From Thalassotalea sp. 1_MG-2023 (GTDB lineage: Bacteria; Pseudomonadota; Gammaproteobacteria; Enterobacterales; Alteromonadaceae): 47,235 nucleotides of DNA. The DNA lies in the NCBI RefSeq assembly GCF_030546745.1, contig NZ_JAUOPD010000026.1, positions 1 through 47,235 of the forward strand, read 5' to 3'. A program made the translations under genes and the position numbers. Below are positions 7,650 to 15,182 of this stretch, one piece after another. The notes under the pieces were generated by a model that saw only the letters and a program-made list of their open reading frames with translations, ran no database searches and was not told the origin of the DNA. Numbering within the stretch: position 1 is the first letter of the stretch; each line of letters opens with the position of its first letter.

Positions 7650-7682
7650 TTAATTGTAGCCCCTTTCAGCGACTACAATTAA
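7650..7682. repeat. 10-bp perfect inverted repeat between tpx and ibpA
   Basis: TTAATTGTAG (7650-7659) and CTACAATTAA (7673-7682) enclose 13 bases. It lies about 130 bases upstream of the ibpA start and about 90 bases after the thiol peroxidase stop. No T run follows on either strand, so an operator is at least as likely as a terminator. Confidence 0.55.
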
Positions 7683-7773
7683 TAGATAGGGTTAATATGC
7701 TTTTATTCAAGGATAAAATTTAAATTTTTGTTTTTTTATTTCTTAATTCACTGAAAATAAAGTTAAAAAGTTT

Positions 7774-8394
7774 TTATTTTTTTTCATCTGCCATTTTTAC
7801 GGCTGCTAATGCGCTGAGTGCTGCATCGTAATCAGGGTGTTGTGAAATATCTGCAACAAGCTCTTTATAAGTGACTTTACCGGTAGCATCAATGACGAAT
7901 ATTGCGCGTGTTAATAACCCCATATCTTTGATCAGTAGGCCATATTTTTTACCAAAATCGCGCCAAACACTGTCTGATAATACTTGTAGCTGTTCGATAT
8001 TTTCATTTTTGCAAAAGCGCTTCTGTGCATAAGGTAAATCATTACTAATAGTCAGCAAAGTTAAGTTGTCGCCTAATTTGGCCGCTTCTTCATTGAATCG
8101 CTTAGTTTGAACAGAACAAACGCCAGTATCTAAACTCGGTACCACAGAGATTAACACGGGCATATTTGAAAAATCACTAAGAGAAACCGGTGAAAACATC
8201 TCATCAACCACTTTAAATTGAGGTGCTTGATCACCAACAGCTACTTGATTACCCATTAAAGTAATGTACTTATCACCCGCCTTAACAAGATCATAAGATT
8301 CTGGTAGCGGATCCGAGACTGGTTCATTGGCTAAACTTGGCAGCGATAGGCTGATGAGAATCGCGAAAATACTTGAATAAGTTGTTTGTTTCAT
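7774..8394 (-). CDS. tpx: Exported thiol peroxidase (Tpx family)
   Basis: Atypical 2-Cys peroxiredoxin of the Tpx family that reduces hydroperoxides. With ATG 8394 as start the protein has 206 residues: a signal peptide (MKQTTYSSIFAILISLSLPS, cleavage likely after PSLA at residue 22), then the Tpx domain. The peroxidatic Cys is C93 in SLDTGVCS, with T90 completing TxxC, and the resolving Cys is C128 in KRFCKN, a spacing of 35 as in Tpx. An upstream TTG at 8445 would extend the frame but would place a charged stretch before the signal peptide. Classical E. coli Tpx is usually described as periplasmic or cytoplasmic without such a long leader; here export is clear. Symbol assigned by family. 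Confidence 0.87.
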   Translation of the reverse strand: MKQTTYSSIFAILISLSLPSLANEPVSDPLPESYDLVKAGDKYITLMGNQVAVGDQAPQFKVVDEMFSPVSLSDFSNMPVLISVVPSLDTGVCSVQTKRFNEEAAKLGDNLTLLTISNDLPYAQKRFCKNENIEQLQVLSDSVWRDFGKKYGLLIKDMGLLTRAIFVIDATGKVTYKELVADISQHPDYDAALSALAAVKMADEKK

Positions 8395-8567
8395 GTGATG
8401 TAATAAATTTTTTAAGAGTTGAAGATAAAATAGTACCTCTGACAAAAATAAATTGCGAATAAATAGTGTTTTTATCGATTTATAACTATTGTTATATTTG
8501 AGAAGGCTTTAAAATAGCCGAAAATGTTTTTTTATTAATATTATCTTTGTGTTAGACGAGTTTTTCT

Positions 8568-9662
8568 ATGCCAACACCTTTGTTGATTTGTGACGATTCA
8601 AATATGGCGCGAAAACAGGTCGCGAGGTCTTTGCCTGATGGTTGGGATGTCGAGATCAGTTTCGCAACTAATGGCTTGGAGGCCATCGAGTTAATTAAAG
8701 CAGGCAAAGGAGATGTGCTATTTTTAGATTTAAATATGCCAGAAATGGACGGCTATCAAGTACTAGAGGCTATTGTACAACAAGACTTACCAACAATGGT
8801 GATTGTGATATCTGGTGATATTCAACCTGAAGCGCACCAACGAGTCACTAGTTTAGGGGCGTTAGATTTTATACAAAAGCCTGTAAACAAGGAAAAATTA
8901 ACCGATATACTAGCGGCTTTTGGTGTGTTTAATGCTGATGTTCAACAAAGCGAAGCAGACAAACCTTCGGTAATTGAACCTAGTGAGCCATTAACTTTAA
9001 CACCATTGAACGTAGCTACCTCGTTTCCTGAAACGGCTGACGTTGAGTCTTCATCTCAATTACCACCGTTAGAAGGTGATATTCGCGATTGTTACCAAGA
9101 AATTGCCAATGTCGCGATGGGGCAAGCTGGTGATTTATTAGCACGTTTACTTGATGTATTCGTGGTGTTACCTATTCCAAATGTTAATTTAATTGAGGTG
9201 AGTGAGTTGTCAATGGCACTATCAGCCATTGAAGCACATGAAAGTACTTCGGGAATTTGCCAAGGGTTTATTGGCGCAGGTATCTCTGGCGAAGCGTTGC
9301 TTATTTTAAATGATTCAAGTTTTAAAGATGTAGCGGATTTAATGAATTATCAATATGAAGTTGATGATACAACCGAGCTTGAATTGCTGATGGATTTGGC
9401 AAATGTGTTGATTGGCGCGTGTTTGAAAGGGGTTTCAGAACAGTTAGATATGCCTTTTAGTCAGGGGCATCCGGTTGTATTGGGTCAACATCGTAAAATA
9501 TCGGAATTAATTGCTACTAACTCAACAAAATGGCGAAGAACGTTAGCAATAGAAATAAGCTATGGAATTGAAAATTATCCAATAAAATGTGATCTATTGT
9601 TATTGTTTACCGAAGACTCTATGAACACATTAAATAATAAAATTGCCTACCTGTTGGATTAA
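8568..9662 (+). CDS. Response regulator with C-terminal CheC-like phosphatase domain
   Basis: Two-domain signalling protein, 364 residues. The receiver domain (about 1-115) has the acid pocket D9/D10, phospho-acceptor D54 in LFLDLNMPE, S82 and K104. After a Pro/Ser-rich linker (about 118-168) comes a CheC-type domain with both phosphatase signatures: D174xxxE178xxN181 (DCYQEIAN) and E272xxxD276xxN279 (ELLMDLAN). CheC-family domains dephosphorylate CheY-like receivers, so this protein may dephosphorylate itself or a partner. It ends four bases before a PAS-GGDEF gene, and the pair probably forms one signalling unit controlling c-di-GMP. No chemotaxis genes are nearby. Confidence 0.9.
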   Translation: MPTPLLICDDSNMARKQVARSLPDGWDVEISFATNGLEAIELIKAGKGDVLFLDLNMPEMDGYQVLEAIVQQDLPTMVIVISGDIQPEAHQRVTSLGALDFIQKPVNKEKLTDILAAFGVFNADVQQSEADKPSVIEPSEPLTLTPLNVATSFPETADVESSSQLPPLEGDIRDCYQEIANVAMGQAGDLLARLLDVFVVLPIPNVNLIEVSELSMALSAIEAHESTSGICQGFIGAGISGEALLILNDSSFKDVADLMNYQYEVDDTTELELLMDLANVLIGACLKGVSEQLDMPFSQGHPVVLGQHRKISELIATNSTKWRRTLAIEISYGIENYPIKCDLLLLFTEDSMNTLNNKIAYLLD

Positions 9663-9666
9663 AAAC

Positions 9667-10632
9667 ATGTCGTTAGAAACTGAGCAAATAAATGAATTAC
9701 ACTGGTTAATGGAAATGCTACATACCATAGATGTAGGTTTGGTTGTGCTTGATCGAAAATACCAGATACAAATTTGGAATGGTTTTATGGAGAATCATAG
9801 CGGGTTATTACCAAGAGAAGTGAAAGGTAAAACGCTTTTTTCATTATTTGAAGAAATTCCAGAAGAGTGGTTTGTGCGCAAATCAGAATCAGTATTTATG
9901 CTTAAAAATAAAGCGTTTACCATTTGGGAACAACGTCCTTATTTATTTAAGTTTCAAAACTATCGACCAATTACCGGTACAGCTGATTATATGTACCAAA
10001 ACACCACTTTTATTCCCTTAATGTCGTCAACGGGTGAAGTTACCCACTTATGTTTAATTGTTTATGATGTCACTGATAATGCAGTGCATAAACAAGATCT
10101 TGAGCAAGCGAATGCCGAGTTAGCAATCTTAAGTCAAACAGACGGCTTAACCAAATTGTTTAATCGTACGCATTGGGAACGATGCTTAGAAGCTGAATAT
10201 AAACGTTGGACGCGTAGCCAGCACGCAAGCAGTTTAGTGATGATCGATATTGATCATTTTAAAGATGTTAACGACAATTATGGACACATGGTAGGTGATG
10301 ACGTGATCCGTCATTTGTCTAGTGTGATTCGAAAACATGTACGAGAAACGGATGTTTCAGGTCGATATGGTGGAGAAGAATTCGCGATTTTACTGTCAGA
10401 TACCTCTGTTGAAAATGCGCAAATCTTTGCGGAACGCTTACGTGCAGAAATTGAAGATGCGCTAGTGCAACATAATGATATTGATGTTAAATATACAATT
10501 AGTTTAGGACTGGCAGAAATCGATCCTAGTATTAAAAATTATGAGGCCTGGATAGAATGCGCTGATGCGGCATTATATCGCGCAAAAGAGTCAGGTAGAA
10601 ATAAGGTCGTGTTACACCCTAAACAGACATAA
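9667..10632 (+). CDS. PAS-GGDEF diguanylate cyclase
   Basis: Soluble 321-residue diguanylate cyclase, making c-di-GMP from two GTP. An N-terminal PAS domain (about residues 10-130: LDRKYQIQIWNG, IVYDVTD) is followed by a short helix (EQANAELAILSQ) and the GGDEF domain (about 155-315) with DGLTKLFNR, DIDHFKDVND and active-site RYGGEEF near residue 235. The RETD five residues before the active site is an intact product-inhibition I-site. ATG 9667 is preferred over an upstream in-frame start at 9643 because it sits just after the stop of the receiver-CheC gene and begins the PAS-leading helix directly. Almost certainly co-transcribed with that gene, which may regulate it. Confidence 0.92.
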   Translation: MSLETEQINELHWLMEMLHTIDVGLVVLDRKYQIQIWNGFMENHSGLLPREVKGKTLFSLFEEIPEEWFVRKSESVFMLKNKAFTIWEQRPYLFKFQNYRPITGTADYMYQNTTFIPLMSSTGEVTHLCLIVYDVTDNAVHKQDLEQANAELAILSQTDGLTKLFNRTHWERCLEAEYKRWTRSQHASSLVMIDIDHFKDVNDNYGHMVGDDVIRHLSSVIRKHVRETDVSGRYGGEEFAILLSDTSVENAQIFAERLRAEIEDALVQHNDIDVKYTISLGLAEIDPSIKNYEAWIECADAALYRAKESGRNKVVLHPKQT

Positions 10633-10633
10633 C

Positions 10634-10681
10634 GAACTAATTAAAGGGGTCAGGTACATTACATGAAACTATCATTAGTTC
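10634..10681. repeat. Small inverted repeat with GGGGTCAGGTACATTA motif
   Basis: GAACTAAT (10634-10641) and ATTAGTTC (10674-10681) form arms around AAAGGGGTCAGGTACATTA; TCAGGTA is also directly repeated at 10650 and 10680. The GGGGTCAG-x-TACATT motif recalls sequences found beside REP-associated transposase (RAYT) genes in marine gammaproteobacteria. No transposase is present here. Confidence 0.35.
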
Positions 10682-10740
10682 AGGTAAATCTCTTTTAATC
10701 ATAACCAACTTGTATAGTCGGTGCTACAAACAGCCATTAA

Positions 10741-10766
10741 AAAGGCGCCTTATAATAGGCGCCTTT
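10741..10766. terminator. Bidirectional terminator between the cyclase and the dipeptidase
   Basis: Perfect 10-bp stem AAAGGCGCCT/AGGCGCCTTT (10741-10750, 10757-10766) with a TATAAT loop. It lies between two converging genes (cyclase on plus, M2 dipeptidase on minus), as expected for a shared terminator. The T run is short on both strands. Confidence 0.8.
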
Positions 10767-10787
10767 CTAGAAACCATTTTTTATAGG

Positions 10788-12602
10788 CTATATACCGCAG
10801 CTTTTACCTTGGTTTTTCTTCTTCAACCATTTATGTAACGGTGCAAAATAATCTAAGATCGCTGTAGCATCCATTTGTTCGCTACCTGTTAGCACCTTAT
10901 AAGCTTGCTGCCATGGTTTGCTTTTACCCATTTCTAACACTTCATTCAGCGCTTTACCAGCGGCTTTGTTATTGTAAATTGAACAACGGTGAATGGGGTC
11001 TGTGTTACCCGCAATTTCACATAAGGCTTTATGAAATTCAAATTGCTGAATATGTGCTAAGAAATAGCGAGAATATGGCACACCACCTGGTACATGATAT
11101 TTCGCGCCTGGATCGAATGCATTCGCTGGGCGTTCTACAGGGGCTGCGATACCTTGATATTTTTCACGTAGTTCCCACCATGCCGTATTGTAATTTTCAG
11201 GGGTAATTTCACCCGAATATACTTTCCAACGCCATTGGTCAACTAATAAACCAAAAGGAATAAATGCCACTTTATCGAGCGCCATTTTCATTAATAATCC
11301 AATGTCTTTTGATTCGTCAGGAATTGAATCAATTAAGCCAATTTCTTTAAGGTATTTAGGCGTAACAGAGAGTGCGATAGTATCGCCAATTGCTTCATGA
11401 AAACCATCATTCGCACTTCCTTGATATAGCGTCGGTTGGTTTTTGTAGGCGCGTTGATAAAAGTTATGTCCTAATTCATGATGAATTACATTGAATTCTT
11501 CACCGGTTTTTTGAATACACATTTTAATGCGAATATCATCTTTAGCGTCTAAATTCCATGCGGATGCATGACACACTACGTCACGATCTTTGGGTTTAGT
11601 AAATAAAGAGCGTTGCCAAAATGTTTCCGGTAATGGTTCAAACCCTAATGAGGTAAAAAAGTGCTCAGCACCTTCTACCATTTTTATTTCATCATATTGG
11701 TGCGCGGCAAGTTGTTTAGTAACATCATAACCAGGATCAGCATTTTCTGGTGCAACGACATCATAAATATTGCCCCATGTTTGCGCCCACATGTTACCGA
11801 GTAAATGTGCCGGTATTGGCTCGTCGCTTGGTACTCTATCTTCACCGTATTGTTCAGCTAGTTTATCTTTTACATAACAGTGCAAATCTTCATATAAAGG
11901 TTTTACTTGCAACCATAAACGATCTAGTTCTTTGGCGAAATCATCGGCCGGCATATCATAATTTGACCGCCACATTGTGCCTAAGTCGCGGTAGCCTAAA
12001 CCTTTTGCGCCTTCATTTGCCAGTGCTGATTGTTCGGTAAATAAAGGCTTCATTTCTGGACTGACTTCACGCCAACCTTGCCACATTTCTAATAGTTCGT
12101 CGTAGTCCCTGGAGGTAGCCATTGTTGATGTCATGTCACCTAAACTCAGCGTTTCACCAGAATTAGTCGTATAGCTGCCTCGACCATACATACTATTAAG
12201 TTGTGAACCTAAGGTCGCCAGTCTAGCTGATTTTTCAGCATCTTGCGGTGCTGGCATGACTAGGCTTTGTTTTAAAATATTCAGTTTTCTGCGTTGATCA
12301 TCTGTTACTTCAACATCATCAAATTTTGCCGCTTCCATGGCAAAGCGTACACCGGCCTCTGTTGATTTTTGATCTGCATTTGCTGCAAGTGCATTAGTAT
12401 CATGGGTAATAAAGTTGGCATTTATCCATGCTGCTCGAGCGCCGGCTAAATTTAATGTTATTAGCTCCTGTTCAACATTATTGAGAAATCGTTCTGCATC
12501 TTGTTGAGTTAGTGAAGTTGTGGTTGCGGGTGTAGTGTTGCAGCCAACCATGGTTGCTGCGACACATAGGGCAATGAAAGATTTTTTTAATTGTTTTTTC
12601 AT
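10788..12602 (-). CDS. M2-family peptidyl-dipeptidase lipoprotein (ACE-like)
   Basis: Zinc metallopeptidase of family M2, the family of angiotensin-converting enzyme, expected to release C-terminal dipeptides from peptides. The 604-residue precursor begins with a lipoprotein signal peptide (lipobox MVGC, lipidated Cys at residue 21), so the enzyme is membrane-anchored outside the cytoplasm. The zinc site is HHELGHNF (HExxH, about residue 371) with the downstream glutamate in FHEAIGDTIAL about 25 residues later. The C-terminal block PGGVPYSRYFLAHIQQFEFHKALC is typical of M2 enzymes (location about residues 525-550). Length agrees with single-domain bacterial homologues. It stands alone between a bidirectional terminator and a long AT-rich intergenic region. 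Confidence 0.92.
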   Translation of the reverse strand: MKKQLKKSFIALCVAATMVGCNTTPATTTSLTQQDAERFLNNVEQELITLNLAGARAAWINANFITHDTNALAANADQKSTEAGVRFAMEAAKFDDVEVTDDQRRKLNILKQSLVMPAPQDAEKSARLATLGSQLNSMYGRGSYTTNSGETLSLGDMTSTMATSRDYDELLEMWQGWREVSPEMKPLFTEQSALANEGAKGLGYRDLGTMWRSNYDMPADDFAKELDRLWLQVKPLYEDLHCYVKDKLAEQYGEDRVPSDEPIPAHLLGNMWAQTWGNIYDVVAPENADPGYDVTKQLAAHQYDEIKMVEGAEHFFTSLGFEPLPETFWQRSLFTKPKDRDVVCHASAWNLDAKDDIRIKMCIQKTGEEFNVIHHELGHNFYQRAYKNQPTLYQGSANDGFHEAIGDTIALSVTPKYLKEIGLIDSIPDESKDIGLLMKMALDKVAFIPFGLLVDQWRWKVYSGEITPENYNTAWWELREKYQGIAAPVERPANAFDPGAKYHVPGGVPYSRYFLAHIQQFEFHKALCEIAGNTDPIHRCSIYNNKAAGKALNEVLEMGKSKPWQQAYKVLTGSEQMDATAILDYFAPLHKWLKKKNQGKSCGI

Positions 12603-13225
12603 GATGCTACTTGTAAACCTATTGTAAATTTAATGTCAGTATAAAAGAATATATTTATGTTTAATAGCTCATTAAAAAAGTAATAGTTATTAACTAAAAG
12701 TGCAATGCTCTCTGCTTGTTTTATATATAAATACAGGTAAATAGAAGAATTAATACATTGACAAAAAAAAGCCCGACTAATGCCGGGCTATTAAAATTCA
12801 TGAAACTTAGAACACTCTTACGACCAACACATTCCCAGTATTGAACAATACATTCACAAGAGTTGATTAAATAATAACCTAAATATATCTTAGGATCTTT
12901 AGCTATTTTAAAAAAATTTGTAATTGCTTATTTCTTAAGTAAATTTGATGTGTTTACTGCTTATAAACTAAGAATACATACACATTACTATATGTGATAT
13001 TTTCTTTTCATTTTACTGAGATATTTCATATTTTTTATTAAAGGCCGTATATTTGAGATCTCAATAACCTATATTGTATATGCTCACGATTAAAGGTTTA
13101 ACTATATATAAAACAAATAAATGAATACTTTACCGTATGTAAGAACAACTCTTTATTTTGAGAGCCACTGTTTTAGTCTTTGAGGTATCAATATTCATAG
13201 CTTGAACTTTCGCTTATTGCGTTAT
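12603..13225. other. AT-rich intergenic region, probable hidden minus-strand transcript
   Basis: About 620 bases with no credible gene on either strand. It should contain the promoter of the M2 dipeptidase. A minus-strand terminator sits at 12763-12789, and just upstream of it on that strand is a nested hairpin (ACTCTT/AAGAGT at 12814-12819 and 12858-12863, around GTATTG/CAATAC at 12838-12851). Confidence 0.5.
12763..12789 (-). terminator. Minus-strand Rho-independent terminator without an upstream gene
   Basis: AGCCCG (12770-12775) pairs with CGGGCT (12784-12789); on the minus strand a run of eight T follows (12770-12763). The plus strand has no T tract after the stem. The nearest gene upstream on the minus strand is thousands of bases away, so the transcript it ends is probably a small RNA. 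Its product would run toward the promoter region of the M2 dipeptidase. Confidence 0.7.
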
Positions 13226-13243
13226 TTTAAACGCTTGTTTAAA
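13226..13243. promoter_or_regulatory. Putative PsrA operator
   Basis: Perfect palindrome TTTAAAC-GCTT-GTTTAAA 38 bases before the start of the PsrA-like regulator. The core AAAC-N4-GTTT matches the known PsrA recognition pattern (G/C)AAAC-N2-4-GTTT(G/C), except that the outer base is T/A. The location fits autorepression. Confidence 0.6.
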
Positions 13244-13280
13244 CTGTGGGGTAATTGAGCAGTAAAATGTGGTGATTTCC

Positions 13281-13910
13281 ATGGATACTAAAAATAAAAT
13301 ACTTGATGCCGCTGAAACATTATTTGCCGATAAAGGCTTTAATGGCACATCGTTACGCGAGATCACAAGTTTAGCTGATGTAAATCTAGCTGCGGTTAAT
13401 TATCATTTTGGGTCAAAAAAAGAACTTATTAAAGCGGTTATGTCTCGGTACATGAATGAATTAGCACCGCGTTTAGAAAACTCCTTAGTATTGGTTTGTC
13501 AACAAGAGCAGCAGCCTTCGTTACTTGAAGTATTCTCTGCGTTTATCGAGCCATTATTATCGTTAAATGTTTTTCGTGAAAATGGTACAAGTAATTTCTT
13601 ACAGCTTTTAGGACGAGGTTATACCGATAGCCAAGGTTTTTTACGCTGGTTTTTAACCACCCAGTACCCAGGGGTTATCACGCACTTTGTCGAAGCAGTT
13701 CAGCGAGCCTTCCCTGAGCTTACTGCTGAAGATATCTTTTGGCGGTTACATTTCACCATGGGAACTGTCATTTTTACCATGTCATCAAGTGATGCGTTAA
13801 TTGATATCGCTGAGAATGATTTTGATCAGTCATTAGATATTGGTGATGTTATTCGTAAAGTTATTCCATTTGTTTCTGCTGGTGTTGGTGCACCACTCCA
13901 AGTTAAGTAG
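13281..13910 (+). CDS. psrA: TetR-family regulator, PsrA-like
   Basis: A 209-residue TetR/AcrR repressor closely resembling PsrA, which senses long-chain acyl-CoA and controls fatty-acid degradation genes in Pseudomonas and Shewanella. The HTH (about residues 5-50) has ILDAAETLFADKGF and LADVNLAAVNYHFGSKKELI, nearly identical in pattern to PsrA. The ligand domain shares GRGYTDSQG, WRLHFTMGT and IPFVSAG. ATG 13281 is chosen over the GTG at 13269, which would add only MVIS. A PsrA-type palindrome lies upstream. nagZ starts 70 bases downstream in the same direction and may be co-transcribed. Symbol given by similarity; fatty-acid control is inferred. Confidence 0.8.
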   Translation: MDTKNKILDAAETLFADKGFNGTSLREITSLADVNLAAVNYHFGSKKELIKAVMSRYMNELAPRLENSLVLVCQQEQQPSLLEVFSAFIEPLLSLNVFRENGTSNFLQLLGRGYTDSQGFLRWFLTTQYPGVITHFVEAVQRAFPELTAEDIFWRLHFTMGTVIFTMSSSDALIDIAENDFDQSLDIGDVIRKVIPFVSAGVGAPLQVK

Positions 13911-13980
13911 GGTTATCAAGTAATTTAACTTTTGCAATGTTGCAATATTAGGTACAGTAAGCCGATTATTGTTTAGATAA

Positions 13981-15012
13981 ATGGCTATTATGGGTCCGAT
14001 CATGATGGACGTGCATGGCACGTCGTTAACTGAGCAAGATAAAGAGCTTGTTCAGCACCCACTTGTTGGTGGGTTAATCCTCTTTTCTCGAAACTTTGAG
14101 TCTGTTCAACAAATACGTGAATTAATTTCTCATATCAGACATACAGCCAATAAACCGTTATTGATCGGTGTTGATCATGAGGGAGGGCGTGTACAACGAT
14201 TTAGAGACGGTTTTTCACAAATACCTGCCATGGGCCACTTGATTGAATACGCGAATAATAATGTAGCACAAGCCCAGCAATATGCGAGAAACGCAGGTGC
14301 GTTAATGGCGCTGGAAGTACAAGGCGTAGGTATTGATATTAGTTTTGCGCCTGTTTTAGATGTTAACGGAGTCAGTGAGGTTATTGGTCAACGTGCTTTT
14401 TCTCAAAACATCGAACAAATTGCGCCGTTAGCTAACGCTTTTATTCAAGGAATGAAATCTGCCGGCATGAAATGTACGGCTAAACATTTTCCTGGTCATG
14501 GAAGTGTACAAGCAGATTCACATATTGCCATGCCAGTTGATACGCGCTCATTTGCAGAAATCTCTCAACATGATTTACTGCCGTTTCGACAGTTAATGAT
14601 TGAAAACATGATAGATGCAGTAATGCCTGCACATGTTATTTACCCTGATGTAGATGATAAATCAGTGGGTTTTTCAACGATATGGCTTAAGCAAATATTA
14701 CGTCAATCGTTAAGCTTTTCTGGTGCCATATTTAGTGATGATTTATCGATGCATGGTGCGTCTTCCATCGGTGGGTATGTAGAACGAGCAGAAGCGGCAC
14801 AAGAAGCAGGGTGCGATATGCTGTTATTGTGTAACAATCGAGAAGCATGCATTGATGTGATTGATAACGCGAATATCTCAATTCGCCAACAAAGCAAAGC
14901 ACGATTAACTGCGATGTTAGCAACAAAGCCGATGAATTGGCAACAAATGCAAGCAAGCCAAGTGTGGCAACAGCTAACTGAATTGAATAATGTACTTTTA
15001 GAAAATAGCTAA
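13981..15012 (+). CDS. nagZ: Beta-N-acetylhexosaminidase NagZ
   Basis: Family GH3 cytoplasmic enzyme that removes GlcNAc from anhydro-muropeptides in peptidoglycan recycling; its products can induce ampC in species with AmpR. The 343-residue protein has HPLVGGLILFSRNF near residue 30, the sugar-binding DHEGGRVQRF near 65, the signature KHFPGHGSVQADSH (about 162-175) with the catalytic His/Asp pair, and the nucleophile aspartate in IFSDDLSMHGA near 255. ATG at 13981 is taken; an ATG at 13990 (MGPIMMDV) aligns better with E. coli NagZ, which begins MGPVMLDV, and may be the true start. Follows the PsrA-like gene by 70 bases. Confidence 0.95.
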   Translation: MAIMGPIMMDVHGTSLTEQDKELVQHPLVGGLILFSRNFESVQQIRELISHIRHTANKPLLIGVDHEGGRVQRFRDGFSQIPAMGHLIEYANNNVAQAQQYARNAGALMALEVQGVGIDISFAPVLDVNGVSEVIGQRAFSQNIEQIAPLANAFIQGMKSAGMKCTAKHFPGHGSVQADSHIAMPVDTRSFAEISQHDLLPFRQLMIENMIDAVMPAHVIYPDVDDKSVGFSTIWLKQILRQSLSFSGAIFSDDLSMHGASSIGGYVERAEAAQEAGCDMLLLCNNREACIDVIDNANISIRQQSKARLTAMLATKPMNWQQMQASQVWQQLTELNNVLLENS

Positions 15013-15018
15013 GTTGAT

Positions 15019-15047
15019 AAAAAAAAGCCTTGGCAAATAACCAAGGC
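15019..15047 (-). terminator. Minus-strand terminator without an upstream gene
   Basis: Stem GCCTTGG/CCAAGGC (15027-15033, 15041-15047), loop CAAATAA, then eight T on the minus strand (15026-15019). On the plus strand, after nagZ, the stem is followed by AGGAACAATG, not a T run. Only about 135 bases separate it from the divergent kinase gene, so any minus transcript it ends would be a short RNA starting near 15180. It might still help stop nagZ transcription. Confidence 0.65.
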
Positions 15048-15182
15048 AGGAACAATGCAAACTAACGTGTTTGTTTACTAGAGAGAGCACTTAACAGCGA
15101 GCACTGCTGATTAAGTAAGGTCATGTTACCGTGGGTTTATGACAGAAAAATGACGAACTTGTATTGATACGAATTATTTAAC

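Noticed and set aside
7550-7682. Sigma-32 heat-shock promoter for ibpA
   Set aside because: ATTGAAA-like -35 sequences occur, but no CCCCAT-type -10 at the right spacing was found.
10913-12040. Plus-strand frames of about 97 codons inside the M2 dipeptidase gene
   Set aside because: Antisense shadows of a well-conserved gene.
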